This document shows, piece by piece, positions 40,929 through 49,205 of a stretch of 64,000 bases of DNA; within the stretch, counting starts at the first letter, position 1; every line of letters starts with the position of its first letter. This DNA is from RYN-122 sp963761655 (GTDB lineage: Bacteria > Actinomycetota > Actinomycetes > Mycobacteriales > SCTD01): assembly GCA_963761655.1 (NCBI GenBank), contig CAVXHI010000011.1, positions 310,001 through 374,000 on the forward strand, written 5' to 3'. The notes beneath the pieces are model-generated. The model saw only the letters and a program-made list of their open reading frames with translations, ran no database searches and was not told where the DNA came from. The position numbers and the translations under genes are program-made.

Positions 40929-42059
40929 TCAGCCGCCGCTGGTCCAGGCGTCGGCCTCGCGGCCGGGCGCCCGGTCCGACGCCACCGACGTCGGGGTCAG
41001 CCAGCCGTGCGGCACCGTGACCTCCTTCGGCCCGTGCGTGTGCCCGCGCGGGGCGGCGTCGAGCCCGGCCCCGAGCTCCTCCGCCGGGTCGAGCTCGTCG
41101 AGCAGCGCGTCGTACTCGGCCAGGCTGCTGGCGAGGGCGAGCCTGCGCCGGCGCTCGCCGCCCGCCGGGTAGCCGGTGAGGTACCACCCGACGTGCTTGC
41201 GGAAGTCGCGGCAGGCCAGGCCCTCGTCGTCGAACTGCTCGACCAGCAGCCGCAGGTGCCGGCGCATCCCCTCGACGACGTCGCCCAGGCGGGCCGGACC
41301 CTGCAGCGGGCGCCCGGCGAAGGCGTCGGCGAGGTCGCGGAACAGCCACGGCTTGCCCAGGCAGCCGCGCCCGACGACGACGCCGTCGCAGCCGGTCCGC
41401 TCCAGCATGTCGAGCGCGTCCTGGGCGCACCAGACGTCGCCGTTGCCCAGGACGGGGACGGTCGTGACGTGCTGCTTGAGCTCGGCGATCCGGGTCCAGT
41501 CGGCCGTGCCCGAGTAGAGCTGCTCGGCGGTGCGGGCGTGCAGGGCGACCGCCGCCGCTCCGCCGTCGACCGCGGCGCTCGCCGCCTGCAGGAACGTCTC
41601 GTGGGTGGGCGACACCCCGACGCGCATCTTCACGGTCACGGGGACCGAGCCGGCCGCCCGCGTGGCGGCCTCGACGATGCGCCCGACCAGGCGCGGCCGG
41701 GCCGGCAGTGCCGCACCCCCGCCGTGCCGGGTGACCTTCGGCGACGGGCAGCCCATGTTCAGGTCGACGTGGTGCACGCCGAGCTCGTCGACGACCTTGC
41801 GGACGGCCCCGCCGACGAACACCGGGTCCACCCCGTAGAGCTGGATGCTCCGGACGTCCTCGTCCGCCCCGAACCCGGCCTTCTTCAGGGTGTTCGTGTT
41901 GTCCTCGACGAGCGCCCGGGCGCTGATCATCTCGGACACGTACAGGCCGGCGCCGTAGCTGCGGCACAGCGACCGGAAGGCCACGTTGGTGACCCCGGCC
42001 ATGGGCGCGAGCACCACCGGCGGGTCGACCGCGATCGGACCGATCTTCAGGACTGCCAC
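40929..42059 (-). CDS. dusB: tRNA-dihydrouridine synthase
   Basis: Flavoenzyme of 376 aa that reduces uridines in tRNA D-loops. The family signatures are present: LAPMAGVTN, the active-site Cys in LNMGCPSPKVTRHGGGAAL, GTADW and a conserved CDGVVVGRGCLG phosphate-binding segment. The C-terminal 50 residues are variable. GTG start overlaps the maf 3' end by 13 bp. Confidence 0.93.
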   Translation of the reverse strand: MAVLKIGPIAVDPPVVLAPMAGVTNVAFRSLCRSYGAGLYVSEMISARALVEDNTNTLKKAGFGADEDVRSIQLYGVDPVFVGGAVRKVVDELGVHHVDLNMGCPSPKVTRHGGGAALPARPRLVGRIVEAATRAAGSVPVTVKMRVGVSPTHETFLQAASAAVDGGAAAVALHARTAEQLYSGTADWTRIAELKQHVTTVPVLGNGDVWCAQDALDMLERTGCDGVVVGRGCLGKPWLFRDLADAFAGRPLQGPARLGDVVEGMRRHLRLLVEQFDDEGLACRDFRKHVGWYLTGYPAGGERRRRLALASSLAEYDALLDELDPAEELGAGLDAAPRGHTHGPKEVTVPHGWLTPTSVASDRAPGREADAWTSGG

Positions 42060-42641
42060 AGGTCCACCACCGAGACGTCCAGCTCGGCCAGCAGCCGGCG
42101 CAGCAGCGGGAGCGACAGGCCGATGACGTTGCCCGGGTCGCCGTCGATCCCGTCGACGAACGGCGCGGACCGGCCGTCGAGCGTGAAGGCCCCGGCCACC
42201 GCGAGCGGCTCACCCGTGGCGACGTAGGCCTCGACCTCGGCGTCGCTCGGGGTGCCGAACCGGACGACGGTCCGGCCGACCGCCGTGACCTGCCGCCGCC
42301 GCGCGGTGTCGACGACGCAGTGTCCGGTGGCCAGCACGCCGTCGCGGCCGCGCATCGCGTGCCAGCGCGGCGACGGCCTCGTCGGCGTCCCGCGGCTTGC
42401 CGAGCGCCTGCCCGTCGAGGACGAGGAGCGAGTCGCACCCGACCACGAGCGCGCCGTCGGTGGTGCCCGCCGCCACGGCCTCGGCCTTCCCGACGGCCAG
42501 GGCCTCGACGAGCGCGTACGGGTCGTCGGCCGCGACCGCGTCCTCGTCGAACCCGCTCACGACCACCCGCGGGTCGAGGCCGGCAGCACGCAGCAGCCCG
42601 AGGCGGGCCGGCGAGGCCGAGGCGAGGACGAGGGGACGCAC
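42047..42641 (-). pseudogene. maf: Maf nucleotide pyrophosphatase, split by a +1 frameshift
   Basis: Maf/YhdE-type house-cleaning nucleotide diphosphatase in two frames. The first frame gives LVLASASPARLGLLRAAG through LGKPRDADEAVA; the second resumes with RWHAMRGRDG, GHCVVDT and runs to the end. Deleting one base near 42368 rejoins them as DEAVARWHAMRGR, giving a normal protein of about 197 aa. The total length (595 bp) is one base over a multiple of three. Sequence error or new mutation. CAGACT lies 8 nt before the GTG start. Confidence 0.85.
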
Positions 42642-42657
42642 GGTCGTCCAGTCTGCC

Positions 42658-43155
42658 TCACCAGCCTGAACTGCCCGGCTCTCCCTTGAACGGTCCGACG
42701 ACGTCGTCGGTGATCCAGCCGCCGTAGAAGCCCCCGGCCTGGGCGCGGACCTGCTCGCCGTCGACCGTGCACAGGTCCACGGCCGCCGGGTAGACGGCGA
42801 CGGCGTCGCGCAGGCCGCTGAACGCCGCGGTCGGGTCCGGGTAGGTCCAGGCGGTGCGCGCGGCCCGGACGCCGCCCCCGACCACGGTCAGGTAGGAGGC
42901 GACGCCCTTCCACTCGCAGAAGGAGGTCCCGGCGGCCGCCTCGAGCGAGCCGGGCAGCCAGTCCTCCCGGGGCAGGTACCAGGACGGCGGGTGGCTGGTC
43001 TCGAGGACCCGCCAGGCCGACGTCGTGCGGCAGACCTCGACCCCGCCGAGCACGACGGCGACCTCCCGGTCCGACCGCTCCAGGCGGGGCGGCCGGGGGT
43101 AGTCCCAGACGCTCTCCTGACCGGGTTCGGGCTCCAGCGGCTGCGGTCTGCGCAC
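42658..43155 (-). CDS. DUF427 protein, long form
   Basis: Protein of 165 aa with a DUF427 core: SDREVAVVLGGVEVCRT, PPSWYLPREDWLPGSL and FCEWKGVASYLTVVGGG, like the short copy at 5792-6076 but with about 40 extra N-terminal and 30 C-terminal residues. Function of the family is not established. It starts with an ATG or GTG-type codon at 43155 and ends 16 bp before maf. Confidence 0.85.
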   Translation of the reverse strand: MRRPQPLEPEPGQESVWDYPRPPRLERSDREVAVVLGGVEVCRTTSAWRVLETSHPPSWYLPREDWLPGSLEAAAGTSFCEWKGVASYLTVVGGGVRAARTAWTYPDPTAAFSGLRDAVAVYPAAVDLCTVDGEQVRAQAGGFYGGWITDDVVGPFKGEPGSSGW

Positions 43156-43232
43156 GTGCGGGTCCTCGCTCTCGACGTCTGCTCGGACCCACCCTGCGGC
43201 TCAGCGCCGGGGCGCGCCTCCCGGCCTCGGCC

Positions 43233-43820
43233 TCACCGGCGGCGGCGGCGACCCTTCGGCAGCAGGGCGCGCCTGCGGTTGCGGCGTCGGCGCAGGAGCA
43301 GCAGCACCACGACCCCGAGGCCCGCACCGGCGGCGTACTCCTTGCGGACCAGGGGGCCGGGCGCCTCGTACGGCGTGGCCGGCACGGTCGGCGTGGTGGT
43401 CGGCGTGGCCGGCACGGTCGGCGTGGTGGTCGGCGCCGGCGTCAGGTCGAGGTGGTCGGCCTGGACGGCCGTCACCGGCGGCAGGGGCGTGACGGGGGCC
43501 GTCGGGTCGATCGCCGTCGTGAGCCGCTCCGACGCCGGCTCGGGGGCGGTCTCGGGGCGCGCGCTGCCGCCCGAGCCCGCCGAGGTGACCTTGTCCTTGG
43601 CCGCGCCCGCCTGCTCGACGACCGTCTCCTTGGCCGACGTCACCGCGTTCGCGACCTTCTTCTTGGTCCGCCCCGCGACCCGCTTGGGGCTGACCTTCTC
43701 GGCGATCGCGTCGAGCGTCTCGGCGAGGTCCTCGCGGGTCTTCTCGATCTCCGCGGCGAGGACGGCGGGGTCGTCGGACGCCGCCTTCCCCACGGGCTCG
43801 CTGCCGTTCGTGCTCGTCAC
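43233..43820 (-). CDS. DUF3618-domain membrane protein
   Basis: Protein of 195 aa. The N-terminal DUF3618 part (LAAEIEKTREDLAETLDAIA, then KVSPKRVAGRTKKKV) is followed by a Thr/Pro-rich linker containing a repeated TPTVPATP motif, one membrane helix (AAGAGLGVVVLLLL) and a strongly basic C-terminus (about 15 Arg/Lys). DUF3618 proteins are of unknown function and often linked to cell-envelope or storage-granule biology. GTG 43820; divergent from the peroxiredoxin gene. Confidence 0.85.
   Translation of the reverse strand: MTSTNGSEPVGKAASDDPAVLAAEIEKTREDLAETLDAIAEKVSPKRVAGRTKKKVANAVTSAKETVVEQAGAAKDKVTSAGSGGSARPETAPEPASERLTTAIDPTAPVTPLPPVTAVQADHLDLTPAPTTTPTVPATPTTTPTVPATPYEAPGPLVRKEYAAGAGLGVVVLLLLRRRRNRRRALLPKGRRRRR
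43371..43435. repeat. 30-bp tandem repeat inside the DUF3618 gene
   Basis: A 30-bp unit beginning GGCACGGTCGGCGTGGTGGT is present about 2.2 times. In protein it gives the repeated Thr/Pro/Val motif TPTVPATPTT. The near-perfect DNA identity suggests recent slippage or a length-variable linker. Confidence 0.75.
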
Positions 43821-43922
43821 TCGGTGCTCCTCGTCAGGTGGGCGTGCGGTGGGTGTGCTCGGGCGAGCGTCGCAGTCCCCGTGCCCTGCCGCCGCTCGGG
43901 AGAACCGCACGGGTGCGTCCGG

Positions 43923-43928
43923 CAGGAT
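43923..43928 (+). promoter_or_regulatory. -10 box of the peroxiredoxin gene
   Basis: CAGGAT lies 7 nt before GTG 43936 with no RBS, so this start (giving the family N-terminus STRLSPGDPAP) is favoured over the ATG at 43927, which would fall inside the -10 box. Confidence 0.4.
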
Positions 43929-43935
43929 GCTCCTC

Positions 43936-44403
43936 GTGAGCACCCGCCTGTCCCCCGGGGACCCCGCGCCCGCCTTCACCCTCCCCGACGCCGACGGCCG
44001 GCCCGTCTCGCTGGGCGGCTTCGCCGGCCGCAAGGTCGTCGTGTACTTCTACCCGGCGGCCTCGACGCCGGGCTGCACCACGCAGGCGTGCGACTTCCGG
44101 GACGCCGTCACGGAGTTCGAGGGCGCCGGGTTCGCCGTCGTCGGCGTCAGCCCCGACTCGCCCGCGAAGCTCGCCCGCTTCCGCGACGCCGAGGGGCTGA
44201 CGTTCCCCCTGCTGTCCGACCCGGACAAGGCCGTCCTCACGGCGTACGGCGCGTTCGGGGAGAAGTCGCTGTACGGCAAGACCGTCGTCGGCGTGATCCG
44301 GTCGACGGTCGTCGTCGACGAGCAGGGCGCCGTCCTGCAGGCCTCGTACAACGTCAAGGCCAAGGGTCACGTCGCGAAGCTGCGGCGCGAACTGGCAGTC
44401 TGA
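43936..44403 (+). CDS. bcp: Thioredoxin-dependent peroxiredoxin (Bcp/PrxQ)
   Basis: Reduces hydrogen and organic peroxides. The 155-aa protein has the peroxidatic site STPGCTTQACDF with the peroxidatic and resolving Cys five residues apart, as in 2-Cys PrxQ enzymes, and SLYGKTVVGVIRSTVVVD near the end. Probably leaderless GTG. The tRNA gene follows 20 bp downstream on the same strand. Confidence 0.93.
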   Translation: MSTRLSPGDPAPAFTLPDADGRPVSLGGFAGRKVVVYFYPAASTPGCTTQACDFRDAVTEFEGAGFAVVGVSPDSPAKLARFRDAEGLTFPLLSDPDKAVLTAYGAFGEKSLYGKTVVGVIRSTVVVDEQGAVLQASYNVKAKGHVAKLRRELAV

Positions 44404-44423
44404 CCGGGCACCAGCACGACCCA

Positions 44424-44496
44424 GGGGCCGTAGCCCAACGGCAGAGGCAGGCGTTTTAGGGGCGTCCCAGTGCGGGTTCGACTCCCGCCGGCCCCA
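44424..44496 (+). tRNA. tRNA with UAG anticodon but class I (short variable loop) shape
   Basis: A full cloverleaf folds: acceptor GGGGCCG/CGGCCCC (7 bp), D arm with GCCC...AGGC (one C-A mismatch), anticodon stem GGCGT/GCGTC (two G-U type pairs) with loop TTTAGGG, variable loop CCAGT, and T arm GCGGG-TTCGACT-CCCGC. The anticodon reads TAG, which would pair with Leu codon CUA, yet leucine tRNAs normally have a long variable arm. The discriminator is A; CCA is not encoded. Charging identity is therefore uncertain. The 3' half lies opposite the 3' end of the SGNH lipoprotein gene. Confidence 0.8.
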
Positions 44497-45379
44497 CCGC
44501 CACCCCGGCCCGCTCCAGCACCCCGGCGGCCAGCGCCGCGATCTGCCGCTGGCCTGCCGCGGACGGGTGGAACCAGTCGGGGCTGAGGAACTCCGGCCCG
44601 AACCGGAGCGCGGCGAGCGCCCCGCCGTCCCACGTGCACCGCGGCCGGGCCGCGCAGGCCTCCTGCAGGACACCGTCGAAGGCGACGCGCCGCGCGTCGG
44701 ACGCCCTGCGGTCGGCGCTCCCCGGGCGGGGCGGCCTGCCCCGGTCGAACACCGGGCGGCAGACGTCGTGCCGTCGCCAGGTGGCCCGCGCCGCCGGGAC
44801 GTCGCGCCCGAGGTCGGCCATGCGTCCGAGGTCCGGGACCGACAGCACGAGCAGCGCCGCCGACGGCGCGGACCGGTCCAGCAGGGAGAAGGCCCTGGCG
44901 AGCTCCTGCCGGAACTGCGGGACCGGCGTCATCGCGCCGAGGTCCGCACGGCAGACGTCGTTGACGCCGATGAGCACGGTCACGAGGTCGGCACCGGTCA
45001 GCCCCGCCGCCAGGGCCTGCCGGGACAGGGCCCCGACGCGGGCGCCGCTCACGGACAGGTTGTGCCCCACCGGGACGGCCCGGCTCGGGCGGACGAGCCG
45101 GTCGAGCAGGCTCGGGACGGCGGTCGAGGTCCCGGTCGCCCACGAGTAGGTGGGGCAGTCGCCCAGCCGGCCGCAGGAGGAGAAGCCCCGGGTGTAGGAG
45201 TCGCCGAGGGCGGCCAGCGTCACGACCGGGCGGACCGGCGCGGCCGAGGGCGCGGTCGCCACCAGGACGGGCGCAGGCGGCACCGGGACGGCTGCCGGGG
45301 TCGCCGCACCCGAGCACGCCGTCAGCAGGGCGGCGAGCAGCCCCCCGAGCAGGAGCGCCCTAGTACGAGTCCGGCGCAC
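44456..45379 (-). CDS. SGNH/GDSL-type hydrolase lipoprotein
   Basis: Lipid-anchored hydrolase of 307 aa: basic n-region, hydrophobic core and lipobox LTAC (Cys22). Block I is ALGDSYTRGF, block II has NLSVSGARVGAL, block III is IGVNDVC and the D-x-x-H pair is in SPDWFHPSAAGQ. Extra cysteines (SSCGRLGDC, DVC, ACAARPRC) suggest disulfides outside the cell. The last ten residues are encoded opposite the tRNA gene. The GTG start overlaps the small upstream gene by 20 bp. Substrate unknown. Confidence 0.88.
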   Translation of the reverse strand: MRRTRTRALLLGGLLAALLTACSGAATPAAVPVPPAPVLVATAPSAAPVRPVVTLAALGDSYTRGFSSCGRLGDCPTYSWATGTSTAVPSLLDRLVRPSRAVPVGHNLSVSGARVGALSRQALAAGLTGADLVTVLIGVNDVCRADLGAMTPVPQFRQELARAFSLLDRSAPSAALLVLSVPDLGRMADLGRDVPAARATWRRHDVCRPVFDRGRPPRPGSADRRASDARRVAFDGVLQEACAARPRCTWDGGALAALRFGPEFLSPDWFHPSAAGQRQIAALAAGVLERAGVAVGPAGVEPALGRP

Positions 45380-45584
45380 CGTCGCCCTGCGCCGCCGGGC
45401 CGTCGGAGGTCCCTCCCGCTGCGGGCTGGTCGGCCGCGGGCGGAGGCGCGTCGCGCCCGGCGTCGGCGACCTCCTCCTCGGGGCGCGGCAGCGCGTCGGG
45501 GTCGGCCGCGACGGTCTCGAGGGGCGGGCCGTCGTCGGCAGGTCCGGGGGCGTTCCCGGAGGCGGTCCCGGAGGAGGAGCTCAT
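45360..45584 (-). CDS. Small acidic disordered protein
   Basis: Predicted 74-aa protein with no recognisable family: rich in Asp, Glu, Pro, Ala and Gly and probably unstructured. Support comes from an ATG 6 nt after the -10-like TAGCGT (45596-45591, minus strand), from divergence with a glycosyltransferase that has the same -10 box, and from overlap with the lipoprotein start. It could equally be a translated leader of the lipoprotein gene. Confidence 0.45.
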   Translation of the reverse strand: MSSSSGTASGNAPGPADDGPPLETVAADPDALPRPEEEVADAGRDAPPPAADQPAAGGTSDGPAAQGDGAPDSY

Positions 45585-45590
45585 GGCGGC

Positions 45591-45654
45591 ACGCTAGACG
45601 CGGGAGCCTCCGAGCGCGACAGCCCGGGGCGGGAGGGCGCTGCTCCGCTAGCGT
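45591..45654. promoter_or_regulatory. Divergent leaderless promoters with identical TAGCGT boxes
   Basis: TAGCGT on the minus strand (45596-45591) lies 6 nt before the ATG at 45584, and TAGCGT on the plus strand (45649-45654) lies 7 nt before the GTG at 45662. No RBS is present for either gene. The two boxes point away from each other across 52 bp. Confidence 0.5.
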
Positions 45655-45661
45655 CGTGCCC

Positions 45662-46378
45662 GTGAAGCTGTCGGTCCTGGTGCCCGTGTACGACGAGGCC
45701 CAGACCGTGCTCGCCGCCCTCGGCCGCATCCTCGCCGTCGCGTACCCGTGCGAGGTGGAGGTCGTCGTCGTCGACGACGGCAGCACCGACGCCACGCCCG
45801 ACCTCCTGGCCGGGCTCAGCGACCCCCGCCTGCGCGTGGTGACGCACCCGGTCAACCGGGGCAAGGGGGCCGCCATCCGGACCGCCGCGGACCAGGCCAC
45901 CGGCGACTACATGATCATCGTCGACGCCGACCTCGAGTACCACCCCGAGGAGGTGCCCTCGCTGCTCGCGCCGGTGCTGTCGGGCGAGGCCGAGGTCGTC
46001 TACGGCACCCGGACCTTCGGCAGCCACACGGCCTACAGCTTCTGGTACGTCATGGGCAACAAGACCGTGACCATGGCCGCGAACGTGCTGTTCGACTGCT
46101 GGATCAGCGATCTCGAGACCTGCTTCAAGCTGCTGCCCCTGCCGCTGTACCGGTCGCTCCAGGTGCAGGCGGACGGGTTCGGGATGGAGGCCGAGGTGAC
46201 GGCCAAGGTCCTCGCCCGCGGCATCCGCCCGTTCGAGGTGCCGATCACCTATCAGGCGCGCAGCCGCGAGGAGGGCAAGAAGCTCACCTGGAAGGACGGC
46301 GTCGAGGCGCTGTGGATCCTCAGCCGCGAGCGCGCGCGCGGCAAGCGGCTGACGGCCCGGCGCCCGCTCCCCCGGTGA
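45662..46378 (+). CDS. Family 2 glycosyltransferase (polyprenyl-phosphate sugar synthase type)
   Basis: Cytoplasmic GT-A enzyme of 238 aa. Motifs: LSVLVPVYDEAQTVLAAL, VVVDDGSTDATPDLL, the metal site IVDADLEYHPEE and YGTRTFGSH. This resembles dolichol/polyprenyl-phosphate mannose or glucose synthases without a membrane tail. GTG 45662, probably leaderless. Its stop overlaps the next gene, a GT-C membrane transferase that would use a lipid-linked sugar, so the two likely work in series. Confidence 0.88.
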   Translation: MKLSVLVPVYDEAQTVLAALGRILAVAYPCEVEVVVVDDGSTDATPDLLAGLSDPRLRVVTHPVNRGKGAAIRTAADQATGDYMIIVDADLEYHPEEVPSLLAPVLSGEAEVVYGTRTFGSHTAYSFWYVMGNKTVTMAANVLFDCWISDLETCFKLLPLPLYRSLQVQADGFGMEAEVTAKVLARGIRPFEVPITYQARSREEGKKLTWKDGVEALWILSRERARGKRLTARRPLPR

Positions 46379-47931
46379 GTGCCGGGGTGGCCGCGCTGCC
46401 CGGCCGGCACGCCCGCCCCGACCAGCCCGGGGCCCGCACCACCTGGTTCGCGGACCGCCTCCCGGCCCTGCTCGTCGCCCTGGGCGTCGCCCTGCGGCTG
46501 CGCCAGTGGGTCGGCGACCGGTCGCTCTGGCTCGACGAGGCGCTGATCGCCCGCAGCCTCGTGGAGCGCGGGCACCTGCAGCTGGCCACCGAGCCGCTGC
46601 TGCACAACCAGGCGGCGCCCCAGGGCTGGCTGCAGGCCACGCGGCTGTCGGTCGAGCTGTTCGGCGACGGCGAGCGCCCCCTGCGGCTGGTGGCCCTGCT
46701 GTCGGGGTGCGTCGCCCTGGTGCTCCTGTGGCGGCTGGCCGCCCGGCTGCTGCCGCCCGTCCTGGTGCCGGTCGCCGTCGGCCTGGGCGCCCTGCACCCC
46801 GGGCTCGTCTACTACAGCAACGAGGTGAAGCCGTACGCCACCGACGTCGCGGTCGTGCTGGCGGTCCTGCTCGTCGCCCTGCGACGCCGGCCGCTGCTGC
46901 TGGGCGGGGTGGGGGCCGTCGCCGTCTGGACCGCGTACCCGACGGTCTTCGTCCTCGCGGGCGCCAGCGTCGTCCTCGTCCTGACCCGGCCGGGGACGCG
47001 GCCCAAGGTGCGGGCCGCCGTGCAGCTGCTGCCCTGGGTGGCGAGCCTGGCCGTCGCCTACCTGCTGGTGCTGCGCCGGCTGCAGGGCAACGACGTCTAC
47101 GCCGTCTACTGGGCCTACGCCTACCCGGCCTCCGCCGACGACCTGCCCGGCTGGCTGCTGCGGCGCGGCCAGGACCTGCTGCACGCCCCGCTGCAGCTCG
47201 CCCTCGCCCCGCTGGCGGCCCTGCTGCTGGCCCTGGGCCTCGCCCGGCTGGCCCGTCGCCAGGGTGCGCCGCTCGTGCTCGCGGCCGTGCCCCCCGCCGT
47301 GGTCGCCGGGGCGGTGTCCGCCTACCCGCTCGCGGACCGGCTCGCCCTCTGGCTCGTCCCCCTCGCGGCGCTCGCCCTGGCGGCGGCCCTGGACCTCCCC
47401 CGCCGGGCCGCGGTCGCGTCCGCCGTCGTGCTGGCGCTCGTGGCCGGTCCCGCCGTCGTGCGGGCGCTCCCCCTGCTCGTCCGCGTGCAGGAGGTCGAGG
47501 AGCTGCGGCCGGTCCTGCAGGAGGTCGCCCGCCGGCAGCGCCCCGGCGACCTCGTCCTCGTCGACATCGCGGCCAAGGCCGCCTTCGACCACTACGCCCC
47601 GCGGCTCGGCGTCCCCCGCGACGGCGTCGTGCTGTTCCGCACGCCGTCGCCCGGCACCACCTGCGGCGACGACCTCACGGCGCTGCGGACCGGCCGGTTC
47701 GGCAACGGCCGGGTCTGGCTCGTCTTCAGCCACGAGCTGGTCGAGGGGCCGGTGCTCGGCACCCGCGCCGACCTGCTCGGGCGCATCGGCCGGGTGACCC
47801 GGCTGGCGGGCGTCGTCGAGGACACCGGCGCGACCGCCCTGCTGCTCAGCCCGGACCGCAGCGGTCGCGACCTCCCGCCGGCTCCCCTGACGGCGGACCG
47901 CTGCCTCGTGGTGAACCGCTCAGCCAGGTAG
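46375..47931 (+). CDS. GT-C membrane glycosyltransferase (PMT/ArnT-like)
   Basis: Integral membrane protein of 518 aa with about ten hydrophobic helices. The first outer loop carries the GT-C acidic motif WLDEALIARS, followed by HNQAAPQGWL and YYSNEVKPYATD, a pattern of lipid-phosphosugar-dependent transferases. The C-terminal 130 residues are a soluble domain. GTG overlaps the GT2 stop (GTGA). It likely transfers the sugar made by the preceding enzyme to an envelope acceptor (inference). Confidence 0.85.
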   Translation: MSAGVAALPGRHARPDQPGARTTWFADRLPALLVALGVALRLRQWVGDRSLWLDEALIARSLVERGHLQLATEPLLHNQAAPQGWLQATRLSVELFGDGERPLRLVALLSGCVALVLLWRLAARLLPPVLVPVAVGLGALHPGLVYYSNEVKPYATDVAVVLAVLLVALRRRPLLLGGVGAVAVWTAYPTVFVLAGASVVLVLTRPGTRPKVRAAVQLLPWVASLAVAYLLVLRRLQGNDVYAVYWAYAYPASADDLPGWLLRRGQDLLHAPLQLALAPLAALLLALGLARLARRQGAPLVLAAVPPAVVAGAVSAYPLADRLALWLVPLAALALAAALDLPRRAAVASAVVLALVAGPAVVRALPLLVRVQEVEELRPVLQEVARRQRPGDLVLVDIAAKAAFDHYAPRLGVPRDGVVLFRTPSPGTTCGDDLTALRTGRFGNGRVWLVFSHELVEGPVLGTRADLLGRIGRVTRLAGVVEDTGATALLLSPDRSGRDLPPAPLTADRCLVVNRSAR

Positions 47932-48630
47932 CCGGCCGACGGCGAGCAGGCTCTGCCCGAACGGCGGCGGGCGCCGCGCCTCGACCCGCCGCAGCCACGG
48001 CACCACGCCCCGGTCGTACGCGGTCAGCAGCGGCCCGGCCTTCGGTCGTCCGCCCAGGGCCTTGACCGCGACGTACCAGCCGAGCAGGCCCAGGGCGTTC
48101 ACGTGGTGCAGCCGCTCGACCTCGTAGCCCGCCGCCTCGAGGGCGGCCCGGAGGGTCCGGGCGCGGTAGCGCCGCTGGTGGCCGATGGCCCGGTCGAACG
48201 CGCTCATGGCGCTCGGGAAGGCCGGCACCACGAGGACGACCCGCCCGCCCGGCCGCAGCAGGCCGGCGAGGTCGCGCAGGGCGCCGACGTCGTCGGGCAC
48301 GTGCTCGAGGACGTTGCACGCGACGACGGCGGAGTGCTCCCCGGTCGCGGTCACGGGGACGGCGAGCTCCCGCACCCGCACGACCGGGTCGTCGGCGAAC
48401 CGCTCGCGCAGCGCGGCCAGCCGGCCGGGGTCGGCCTCGCTCGCCGTGAACCGGGGGACGCCCGCCGCGGCCCAGTCGGCGGCGTAGTGCCCGAGCCCGC
48501 TGCCGACCTCGAGGGGGTCGTCCCCGAGCCAGGGCCGGCACAGGTCGACCAGCCACCGGCGGTAGCGGACCGCCTCGACGAGGTCCTCGAGGACGTCGTC
48601 CTGCAGGGCGCCGTCGCCCTCGACGGTCAT
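47920..48630 (-). CDS. Class I SAM-dependent methyltransferase
   Basis: Protein of 236 aa with motif I LEVGSGLGHYAADW, an acidic ribose contact (ASEAD), motif II-like VVACNVLEHVPDD and motif III LLRPGGRVVLVVPAFPS. Substrate unknown; the FDRAIGHQRRY segment is common in envelope-sugar-associated methyltransferases. ATG overlaps the rdgB stop by 4 bp, so it is the last gene of rph-rdgB. Its end overlaps the convergent GT-C gene by 12 bp. Confidence 0.88.
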   Translation of the reverse strand: MTVEGDGALQDDVLEDLVEAVRYRRWLVDLCRPWLGDDPLEVGSGLGHYAADWAAAGVPRFTASEADPGRLAALRERFADDPVVRVRELAVPVTATGEHSAVVACNVLEHVPDDVGALRDLAGLLRPGGRVVLVVPAFPSAMSAFDRAIGHQRRYRARTLRAALEAAGYEVERLHHVNALGLLGWYVAVKALGGRPKAGPLLTAYDRGVVPWLRRVEARRPPPFGQSLLAVGRLPG

Positions 48631-49205
48631 GCCAGGGCGGCCGTGAGCAGCGGGGCCAGCGCCCGCAGGGCCTGCCCCCGGTGGCTGACGGCGTCCTTCT
48701 CCGCCGGAGCCATCTCCCCCGCGGTGCGGTCGCCGACGAGCAGCACGGGGTCGTAGCCGAACCCGTTGCCGCCCCGCGGTGCCCGGGCGACGACACCGCG
48801 GAGCTCGCCGCGGACGACGTGCTCGCGCCCGTCCGGCAGGGCGTAGGCGGCGGCGCAGACGAAGCCGGCGCCGCGCCGCTCGTCCGGGACGTCCCCGAGC
48901 TGGGCGAGCAGCAGGGCGGTGTTCGCGGCGTCGTCGCCGTGCCGGCCGGCCCAGCGGGCGCTCAGCACCCCGGGCATGCCGTTCAGGGCGTCGACGGACA
49001 GGCCGCTGTCGTCGGCGACGGCGGGCAGCCCCGTGTGGGCGCAGGCCTCCCGGGCCTTCGCGAGGGCGTTCTCCTCGAAGCTCGCTGCCGTCTCCGGTCC
49101 CGGCTCGAAGGCGGGGTCGAGGGCCACGAGCTCGAGGCCGGGGAGCATCCGTTGCAGCTCGGCCAGCTTCCCCGCGTTGCGGGAGGCCAGCACCACCCTC
49201 GTCAC
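48627..49205 (-). CDS. rdgB: XTP/dITP diphosphatase
   Basis: Hydrolyses non-canonical purine nucleotides (ITP, XTP). The 192-aa protein shows VLASRNAGKLAELQRML, ADDSGLSVDALNGMPGV, SARWAG and the C-terminal GNGFGYDPVL and SHRGQALRAL. GTG 49205 overlaps the TGA of the repaired rph frame by exactly 4 bp, which independently supports the frameshift interpretation of rph. Confidence 0.95.
   Translation of the reverse strand: MTRVVLASRNAGKLAELQRMLPGLELVALDPAFEPGPETAASFEENALAKAREACAHTGLPAVADDSGLSVDALNGMPGVLSARWAGRHGDDAANTALLLAQLGDVPDERRGAGFVCAAAYALPDGREHVVRGELRGVVARAPRGGNGFGYDPVLLVGDRTAGEMAPAEKDAVSHRGQALRALAPLLTAALA

Noticed and set aside
44424..44496. Ordinary leucine tRNA
   Set aside because: The anticodon fits Leu but the long class II variable arm is missing, so the identity was left open.
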